From positions 124,001 through 188,000 of the forward strand of contig NZ_QWBW01000006.1 of the NCBI RefSeq assembly GCF_004117855.1: a stretch of DNA of 64,000 nucleotides, read 5' to 3'. Numbering within the stretch: position 1 is the first letter of the stretch; the number at the start of each line of letters is the position of its first letter. Of this stretch, positions 19,851 through 25,764 are shown piece after piece. Source of the stretch: Modicisalibacter coralii. Lineage in GTDB: Bacteria > Pseudomonadota > Gammaproteobacteria > Pseudomonadales > Halomonadaceae. Both the position numbers and the translations under genes were made by a program. Below the pieces are notes generated by a model. It made no database searches. It saw only the letters and a program-made list of their open reading frames with translations, and was not told the origin of the DNA.

Positions 19851-20354
19851 ATGGACGCGACTACGCTCTTCGCCGACTACCAACGCTGGCAGCGCTTTCA
19901 GCGTCAGGACCAACTGGAGCGCGAACACCGGGCCGCGTTGCGCAAGCTTGCCGAATCCGGCGCCATGGCATCGCGGGTCACCCAAGGCTACCGCAGCATG
20001 GCGGAAAAGAGTGCCTCGGAAAGCGCCTGTTATCGCACCCTGTTCCGCCGTCGGCGGGAGACCGGTGACGTCGCCGCCTGCGAGGGCTGGCTACTGGTGC
20101 GTCGCGTTCTCGCCGAAGGTGGCACCACCCGCGTTCGCGCCACGCTGCTCGAGGGGTTCACGCTGGAAACGGGGACCATCGCCCCCGACCAGGCGTCGGC
20201 TTACAAGGTCACCCTGGAGATTTTCGATGAAATTCTGGTCCAACGCGACATGACCCTCGGTTGCCGTATCGACCGTCATGACGATGACCGCGACACGCAC
20301 TTCGTCACCTTTCTGGATAGCGTGCGCGGTGACCTGACTCGCTACCTGAAGTAG
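19851..20354 (+). CDS. Uncharacterized protein divergent from fliD
   Basis: 167 residues from ATG 19851 (MDATTLFADYQRWQRF), which has AAGGA at good spacing; the open frame continues upstream to 19788 without a better start. I do not recognise the family. The first half is charged and helical (RFQRQDQLEREHRAALRKL, MAEKSASESACYRTLFRRRR); the second half looks like alternating beta strands (RVRATLLEGFTLETG, SAYKVTLEIFDEILVQ). No signal peptide or membrane segment. It reads away from fliD across a 236-base shared upstream region. A role in motility would be a guess from position. Confidence 0.75.
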   Translation: MDATTLFADYQRWQRFQRQDQLEREHRAALRKLAESGAMASRVTQGYRSMAEKSASESACYRTLFRRRRETGDVAACEGWLLVRRVLAEGGTTRVRATLLEGFTLETGTIAPDQASAYKVTLEIFDEILVQRDMTLGCRIDRHDDDRDTHFVTFLDSVRGDLTRYLK

Positions 20355-20419
20355 CGAGAGGTACGGCTGGCGATGTCACATTCCGGCCTTTGCGCCCCCC
20401 CCTGAACAAGGAGCTCTTC

Positions 20420-21034
20420 ATGAATACGGCTTCACCGCAGATTGCAGGTCTTGCCCTGCCGCTCGAATCACTCGATCCCCAGGTGACGATCCGCCGGCCC
20501 ACGACCGTGGCCAGTCTCGACGTCGACAGCCCGGCGCGTGCCCTGCTGACCGATTTCGCGTATACCGGCGCCTTCACGATCCCTGCGTCGCACTCGATCA
20601 CCCAGGCCCTGGAAATCATGAAACAGGGCGGTGTCCGCCTGCTCTTCGTGCTCAATGCGACGGGACAGCTCACCGGGGTGGTCAACGCCCGCGAGCTGAT
20701 CGGCGGACGCCGCGTCACCCTCGCCATGCACCGCCACCAGGTCGAGCGCTCCGAGGTCACGGTGGAAATGGTCCAGACGCCCCGCCAGGAACTGCACGCC
20801 CTGCCGCTGTCCCGTCTCGAGAAGATCACCGTCGGTGAGCTGGTCAAGGCACTCGAGGCCTTCGGCGACCAGCACCTGCTGATCACCGAGAAGAACGAAC
20901 AGGGCGTTCAGTGCGTGCGCGGGTTGATTTCGGCGGCCGACGTGGGCCGCGCCCTGGGCATCACCCTGGATCGGCCGCCGGAGGCGCGCAACTTCGCCAC
21001 CATCTGCAAGGTGATTCTCGGCCACGAGATTTAA
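20420..21034 (+). CDS. CBS-domain protein
   Basis: 204 residues starting at ATG 20420, with AAGGAG well placed upstream. It contains a paired CBS-like module: first half FTIPASHSITQALEIMKQGG followed by VRLLFVLNATGQLTGVVNAR, second half ITVGELVKALEAFGDQHLLI followed by VRGLISAADVGRALGI. Such modules bind adenine nucleotides and act as energy sensors, but no catalytic domain is attached. No membrane segment. Sixty-five bases after the unknown gene at 19851, so possibly co-transcribed with it. Partner and ligand are unknown. Confidence 0.85.
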   Translation: MNTASPQIAGLALPLESLDPQVTIRRPTTVASLDVDSPARALLTDFAYTGAFTIPASHSITQALEIMKQGGVRLLFVLNATGQLTGVVNARELIGGRRVTLAMHRHQVERSEVTVEMVQTPRQELHALPLSRLEKITVGELVKALEAFGDQHLLITEKNEQGVQCVRGLISAADVGRALGITLDRPPEARNFATICKVILGHEI

Positions 21035-21334
21035 GAATGCATTTCCAAACCCTCGGATAATGAGCGCCGGTGGCAGGGCAAAGCGAGGGTCCTTTGCCAT
21101 GGATGGCAAAGGTAGCACCCAGGGAGGGGTTCACAGCGCCCTCGCGACGCCCTGCCGCCGGAGAAGCTCACTTCGTCTACCGGTTGCGCGATGCCTCCAT
21201 TATGCGGTGTCGCGCGAACGAAAACCGGTTACCGCTGGAATACGGCGTTCCAGGCTTATAACATGGACCGGATACCGACGAGAGACGCGATGCCGCGCTC
21301 GGGTACGACCTGCCATCAACAAGGAAATGATTCG
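21035..21334. repeat. Intergenic stretch with a perfect hairpin, possible repeat element
   Basis: No gene is supported here. A 10-base inverted repeat CCTTTGCCAT/ATGGCAAAGG with a two-base centre lies at 21091-21112, followed by a G-rich tract (AGGGAGGGGTTCACAGCG). The style resembles dispersed intergenic repeats of halophilic gammaproteobacteria, but only one copy is in this window. Confidence 0.4.
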
Positions 21335-21847
21335 TTGGCGTTAGGCAACTGGTTCAAACGCAAGCGCAAGCCCGACATTTCCGTGTGGGCCGTCAAGCAG
21401 ATCGACGAAGATCTGCTGCATCTCTGTGGCCAGGCGACGATCGAGACGAAAGGCACGGCCGCCGAACTGATGGCCGCCCTTGAGGCAGACACCTTCCATG
21501 GCGCCGTGCGCATGCGGGAAAACGGCCAGATTCTCAATGCCGCTCAATTCGCGGCCCTGATTCCCGACACATCCCTCGATCTGGTCGACGAACGTACCGC
21601 CCGGTGGCGAAACCGGCAGTGGCACATCGCCTGGACGCCACAACGCTGCTGGCTACACACCGGCCCCCTGACGATCCAGCCCAGCCGACTCGACGGGCAG
21701 ACCCGCTGGGTCAGTATCGAGGACGTCAGCGGCATACGTGCCAAGGCGCAATCACCCCACCCAGCCTCGCGGTTTTATGGCCTGCAATCGCTGACGACAG
21801 CCCCCTCCGACGCCCCCCGGCGCTCAGACCGCGAAAGCGACGATTGA
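21335..21847 (+). CDS. Uncharacterized protein
   Basis: About 170 residues. I placed the start at TTG 21335 (product LALGNWFKRKRKPD) because AAGGAA precedes it; in-frame ATGs at 21263 and 21290 would give longer forms with unlikely N termini. I do not recognise the family. The central part alternates strands and aromatic residues (WRNRQWHIAWTPQRCWLHTG), the N terminus is basic, and the last 30 residues look disordered. No signal peptide or membrane helix. It ends 133 bases before asparaginase. Confidence 0.6.
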   Translation: MALGNWFKRKRKPDISVWAVKQIDEDLLHLCGQATIETKGTAAELMAALEADTFHGAVRMRENGQILNAAQFAALIPDTSLDLVDERTARWRNRQWHIAWTPQRCWLHTGPLTIQPSRLDGQTRWVSIEDVSGIRAKAQSPHPASRFYGLQSLTTAPSDAPRRSDRESDD

Positions 21848-21980
21848 GACCTCCCGGGCTCTGGCGAACCGAGACTGCCCTGGCCCCGCTCGCGCCGGCG
21901 CCGAGACCGACATTCGGTATCGGCGATGCGGCGCTTTTGGTTATCATCGCGCCTCCCCCATCGACGACGCGGAGCGCCCC

Positions 21981-23024
21981 ATGACCGAAGCCCCCCTGCT
22001 CATCCTCTATACCGGCGGCACCTTCGGCATGGTCGAGAGCCCCCGGGGGCTCGTCCCCGGCGGCGATATCGCCCGTCGCATCCAGCAAGCGCTGACCGGC
22101 CTGCCCCCCGCCCGGCAGGCATCGCTGCCGTCGTTCGAGGTTCGGGAAGCCGCCACCCCCATCGACTCCAGCGCCGCAACCCCGCTCGACTGGCAGAGTC
22201 TGGCTCGCGAACTCGCCGACGCCTATGCCGAGCAGCGCTACGCCGGTTTCGTCGTCATCCACGGCACGGACACCCTGGCCTGGACGGCCTCGAGCCTCGC
22301 CTACCAGTTGCAAGGCATCGACCGGCCGGTCGTCGTCACCGGTTCCCAGAAACCGCTGGAAGCAGACGACAGCGATGCCCTCGCCAATCTGGAGGCCGCG
22401 CTGCGCTTCGCGGCACTGCCCGCGCTACAGGAAATCGCAGTCTGTTTTGCCGGCAAGTTGCTGCGCGGCGTGCGTACCCGCAAGTGGGACACCCATGCCG
22501 TCGACGGCTTCGCCAGCCCCAACTATCCGCTGCTGGGAGAAATGGTCGCTGGCCAGGCGATTCTGTATGCCGCCCGCGGGCTCGACGACCAGCAGCGCGG
22601 CCTGCCGCGCTTCGAATTGACGAACGACGGCGGCTCGCGTGAATCCCCGGTGGCACGTATCGCGCTCTGGCCCGGACTATCGACGCGCCTGCTGGAACGC
22701 TGGCTGCTGGACGACGGCATCCACGCAGGGCTGCTCGAAGTCTGGGGCAGTGGCAACATTCCCGACGACCCGGCGTTGCTGGAAGTGCTCGCCCGCGCCA
22801 GCGGCGAGGGCAAGTTACTGGCGGCGATCAGCCAGTGTCCACACGGCCCGGTGGCGATCGGCACCTATGCCGCCGGCCAGGGGCTACTCGATGCCGGCGT
22901 CATGAGCGGCGACGCCATGACCCCCGAAGCCGCCATCACCAAGCTGGTCCATCTGCTGGCCCAGCCACTGAGCGAGGCCGAGCGACGTCAACGCTTTTTG
23001 ACGTCGCTGGTCGGCGAGCGTTGA
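21981..23024 (+). CDS. ansA: L-asparaginase, type I (cytoplasmic)
   Basis: Hydrolyses L-asparagine to aspartate and ammonia. 347 residues, no signal peptide, so the cytoplasmic AnsA-type rather than the periplasmic form. Catalytic threonine motif LYTGGTFGM at residues 9-17 and the second motif VIHGTDTLAW around 92-101, with the conserved VVTGSQKPLEADDSDALANL further on. ATG 21981 has GGAGCG about seven bases upstream. It converges with the MntA gene, leaving only one base between the two. Confidence 0.95.
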   Translation: MTEAPLLILYTGGTFGMVESPRGLVPGGDIARRIQQALTGLPPARQASLPSFEVREAATPIDSSAATPLDWQSLARELADAYAEQRYAGFVVIHGTDTLAWTASSLAYQLQGIDRPVVVTGSQKPLEADDSDALANLEAALRFAALPALQEIAVCFAGKLLRGVRTRKWDTHAVDGFASPNYPLLGEMVAGQAILYAARGLDDQQRGLPRFELTNDGGSRESPVARIALWPGLSTRLLERWLLDDGIHAGLLEVWGSGNIPDDPALLEVLARASGEGKLLAAISQCPHGPVAIGTYAAGQGLLDAGVMSGDAMTPEAAITKLVHLLAQPLSEAERRQRFLTSLVGER

Positions 23025-23025
23025 C

Positions 23026-23370
23026 TCAGGATCCCGAAGAATCCCGGCGATAGAAAGGCCTACCCACTCGCTGGATATGTCTAACGAGGTCGGGATTGTC
23101 GATCTGGGCGTAAATTGACAGGTCAAAGAGATAGGGCAACAGCAGGTCGTCCAATGCCAGTTCCAGATACTGAAGGTCTTTCCAAGTGAGCCTCTCGCCC
23201 TTCAAGGTCAGATCGATGTCCGAACCATGCCGATAAGTGCCCTTGGCCCGGGAGCCATACAGAATCGCCGAATCCAGCGAAGCCACGCTGGCCAGCACCC
23301 GTCTGATGCGTGACTGATCCTCCACGCTCAACCCAATGCCGCCCAGGGTTTGCTCATATCCCCGGATCAC
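23026..23370 (-). CDS. MntA-like nucleotidyltransferase, antitoxin of a HEPN/MNT pair
   Basis: Minimal nucleotidyltransferase of 114 residues with the GSx10DxD motif (GSRAKGTYRHGSDID, Gly39 to Asp53). In characterized HepT/MntA modules this enzyme adds AMP units to a tyrosine of the HEPN RNase toxin and so neutralizes it. The ATG overlaps the end of the upstream HEPN gene by four bases, the normal toxin-antitoxin arrangement. It ends next to the asparaginase stop. Confidence 0.88.
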   Translation of the reverse strand: MIRGYEQTLGGIGLSVEDQSRIRRVLASVASLDSAILYGSRAKGTYRHGSDIDLTLKGERLTWKDLQYLELALDDLLLPYLFDLSIYAQIDNPDLVRHIQRVGRPFYRRDSSGS

Positions 23371-23786
23371 GCCTTGCTCCTCAATGCACTCAACGTTTCC
23401 CGTAGCGCTCTCAGGTTGGCGTGATGGGAATGCTGTATATTGACGAGAATATCGTCGGCCGTCTTTTCATTGTAAGTGTGCGACGTCCGGTTACGATCGA
23501 CCAGCATACCCATCCAGGCGTCACCCTCCTCGATCAGCCCGAGTGAGAACGCTTCGCGGATGGTGTCCCGCGACCCGACGATCGACTCGATGCCCTGCCA
23601 GACCAGATAATCCTTGAGCGTGTTCCAGGCCAGCTCGTAGGTGTACTCAAAGGCCTGAATCACTCCCTGCTTCTCGAGGCTGGACAGCGGACGCTCACCC
23701 ATGAGTCGCACGGCGTCATCCAGTTGCGCCAGGGCCTTCTCGAAATTTTTCAGACGCTGCACCCAGCGCACATCGAGCTCCGGCAT
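23367..23786 (-). CDS. HepT-like HEPN ribonuclease toxin (HI0074 family)
   Basis: 139 residues, all-helical, from ATG 23786 with GCAGGAG upstream. It holds the HEPN active motif in the RX4HXY form: RNRTSHTY, Arg98, His103, Tyr105. In studied pairs Arg and His carry the RNase activity and the tyrosine is the AMP acceptor. The N-terminal helices (VQRLKNFEKALAQLDDAVRL, EKQGVIQAFEYTYELAWNTL) match the substrate-binding subunit family. Older annotation would say nucleotidyltransferase substrate-binding protein. Confidence 0.88.
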   Translation of the reverse strand: MPELDVRWVQRLKNFEKALAQLDDAVRLMGERPLSSLEKQGVIQAFEYTYELAWNTLKDYLVWQGIESIVGSRDTIREAFSLGLIEEGDAWMGMLVDRNRTSHTYNEKTADDILVNIQHSHHANLRALRETLSALRSKA

Positions 23787-23833
23787 AGCCTCTCCTGCGG
23801 TTTTCAGTCCATTTGCCCCAGCTTGCCACAAAC

Positions 23834-24073
23834 TCAGCGCATCCTCAGCGGAATCAACGCCTCGAACCGCCCTTCTTCGCTGAACCGCAGCCGATAGATC
23901 CCGTGCACCCCGTCGGGACCGACGATGCGCCGCAACGCCCGGGCGGGGAAGGTGACTTTCTTGCCGGTCACGCTACGCGCATGCACCCATTGTGCGGCTC
24001 CCTGGTAATGGGTCAGGCACTGCTCGGCAGTGAGTTCCAGGACGATGTCGATGCTCGGCACGTCGATACTCAT
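23834..24073 (-). CDS. DUF2835 family protein
   Basis: 79 residues, start chosen at ATG 24073 (MSIDVPSIDIVLELTAEQC). The reading frame continues upstream through the 7-base tandem repeat, but that part encodes only GCGLRA repeats and is not credible protein. The body matches DUF2835 small proteins: HYQGAAQWVHARSVTGKKV, FPARALRRIVGPDGVHGIYR. No clear Shine-Dalgarno. Function unknown. It reads away from fliC across a 295-base shared region. Confidence 0.8.
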   Translation of the reverse strand: MSIDVPSIDIVLELTAEQCLTHYQGAAQWVHARSVTGKKVTFPARALRRIVGPDGVHGIYRLRFSEEGRFEALIPLRMR

Positions 24074-24114
24074 CACGCATCGGGAAAGCCGCGATAGTAC
24101 CCCAACCGTATCGC

Positions 24115-24171
24115 GCCCGCAGCCCGCAGCCCGCAGCCCGCAGCCCGCAGCCCGCAGCCCGCAGCCCGCAG
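24115..24171. repeat. Tandem 7-base repeat (AGCCCGC)n upstream of fliC
   Basis: Seven full head-to-tail copies of AGCCCGC (24121-24169) plus a partial copy on each side. The tract lies 42 bases upstream of the DUF2835 start and about 83 bases upstream of the fliC -35 element. Unit length is not a multiple of three and no conserved coding sequence covers it. Confidence 0.95.
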
Positions 24172-24253
24172 TATCGTGGGAACGACGGCGTTCGCGACAA
24201 TGCCCCGAACAGCCGCCTTGCTGCCCCGCCCACAAAAAAATCGCACAAGTCCC

Positions 24254-24280
24254 TAAAGCTATCCCGTCAAGCGTCGATAA
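24254..24280 (+). promoter_or_regulatory. Sigma-28 (FliA) promoter for fliC
   Basis: TAAA (24254-24257), 15 bases, GTCGATAA (24273-24280): one mismatch to the TAAA-N15-GCCGATAA consensus. About 89 bases remain from the -10 to the fliC ATG, giving a long GC-rich leader. Confidence 0.9.
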
Positions 24281-24368
24281 CAGGGGTAACGGCCAACGGT
24301 GCCGTTGCGGTGGAAAGACCGGAAGTCCGGCTCACCGCTCGAGCCCCCTAAGAAAGGAAGGAACGACG

Positions 24369-25556
24369 ATGTCCGTTATCAATACCAACATCACTTCAAT
24401 GATCGCTCAGCAGAACCTGAACAGTTCCAAGAGCGACCTGACCACCTCCATGGAGCGTCTGTCTTCCGGTCTGCGCATCAACAGCGCCAAGGACGACGCC
24501 GCCGGTCAGGCCATCGCCAACCGCATGAGCAGCCAGATCACCGGCCTTTCTCAGGCACAGCGTAACGCCAACGACGGTATCTCCGTCGCCCAGACCACCG
24601 AAGGCGCCCTGAACCAGGTCAACGACAACCTGCAGCGTATTCGTGAGCTGAGCGTTCAGGCCCAGAACGGCACCAACAACGCCGACGACCTGGCTTCCAT
24701 CCAGGCGGAAATCGACCAGCGTCTGACCGAGATCGACCGCATCTCCGAGCAGACCAACTTCAACGGCGTCAAGGTCCTCTCCGACGACCAGTCGCTCTCC
24801 ATCCAGGTCGGTGCCAACGATGGCGAAACCATCGACATCAGCCTCCAGGAGATCAACTCCAAGACCCTGAGCCTGGACGGCTTCAACGTCAACGGCCCGG
24901 GCGCCAACCTCGGCGCAGCCACTGCCAGCGACTACACCGATGCCTACGGTACTGGCACCGGCGTGACCAGCAACACCGTCAGCGACTTCAGTGCCGATCT
25001 GGCCACCAACCTCGGTGTGTCTGCAGCAGCCGTCGCGACCTCCGGCACCGCTCAGGTCGACGACGATGGCAACTGGTACGTCAGCGCTACCCTGACCGCG
25101 CAGTCCAACGCCGAAGCCAAGGCGCTGCAGCTGCAGGGCATCGAAGCGACCTCCGGTACCGCCGTGACCTTCCAGGTGGCCCTGGATCCGTCCGAAGCCG
25201 CCGTGTCCACCGGCAACACTACTGCCGCCTACACGGTCGACGGTACCGATCTGGGCGCCAAGGACCTGCTGACCGGTTCCACCTCAGAACCGCTGAGCGC
25301 GCTGGATTCCGCCCTCAAGCAGGTCGATGACCTTCGCTCCGACCTGGGTGCCATCCAGAACCGCTTCGAGTCTGCGATCACCAACCTGTCCACCAACGAG
25401 ACCAACCTGTCGGCCGCACGCTCTCGCATCGAAGACGCCGACTACGCCACCGAGGTCAGCAACATGACCCGTGCGCAGATCCTGCAGCAGGCCGGTACTT
25501 CCGTCCTCGCCCAGGCCAACCAGATCCCGCAGAGCGCCCTCTCCCTGCTGGGCTAA
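24369..25556 (+). CDS. fliC: Flagellin FliC
   Basis: Filament subunit, 395 residues. Conserved N-terminal D0/D1 (INTNITSMIAQQNLNSSK, MERLSSGLRINSAKDDAAGQ) and C-terminal D1/D0 (LSAARSRIEDADYATEVSNM, QILQQAGTSVLAQANQIPQS) flank a short variable Ser/Thr/Ala-rich centre of about 160 residues, the usual place for glycan attachment and surface variation. Start ATG 24369 has GGAAGGA upstream. Codons are strongly biased to a small preferred set, as expected for an abundant protein. The only flagellin in this window. Terminator follows at 25607. Confidence 0.97.
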   Translation: MSVINTNITSMIAQQNLNSSKSDLTTSMERLSSGLRINSAKDDAAGQAIANRMSSQITGLSQAQRNANDGISVAQTTEGALNQVNDNLQRIRELSVQAQNGTNNADDLASIQAEIDQRLTEIDRISEQTNFNGVKVLSDDQSLSIQVGANDGETIDISLQEINSKTLSLDGFNVNGPGANLGAATASDYTDAYGTGTGVTSNTVSDFSADLATNLGVSAAAVATSGTAQVDDDGNWYVSATLTAQSNAEAKALQLQGIEATSGTAVTFQVALDPSEAAVSTGNTTAAYTVDGTDLGAKDLLTGSTSEPLSALDSALKQVDDLRSDLGAIQNRFESAITNLSTNETNLSAARSRIEDADYATEVSNMTRAQILQQAGTSVLAQANQIPQSALSLLG

Positions 25557-25606
25557 GCGGTACCCGCCACGGCATGACCCACTAGCGGTCACCATCGGCA
25601 AGAATC

Positions 25607-25636
25607 AGGCTCCCCCTCGGGGGAGCCTGCTTTGTT
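25607..25636 (+). terminator. Rho-independent terminator after fliC
   Basis: Inverted repeat AGGCTCCCCC/GGGGGAGCCT (25607-25628) followed by GCTTTGTTTG on the plus strand, 50 bases past the fliC stop. It separates fliC from the glycosyltransferase gene, which must then have its own promoter or depend on read-through. Confidence 0.85.
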
Positions 25637-25764
25637 TGAGCATCCCTATACCTCCCCGAACCTCCAGTTGGCCCCATCTTCCGCGGCTTTTCGCTTCTTT
25701 GACGGCCCCGGCTAGCGGTTAGGCTAGAGACCATCGAGCCTCCGGTTGCATGGGACCCCTCACG

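Noticed and set aside
24115-24171. CRISPR array
   Set aside because: The repeat is a contiguous 7-base unit with no spacers.
23834-24235. Longer DUF2835 protein reading through the 7-base repeat
   Set aside because: The extension encodes only a GCGLRA repeat from the tandem tract and lacks a ribosome site; the conserved domain starts at 24073.
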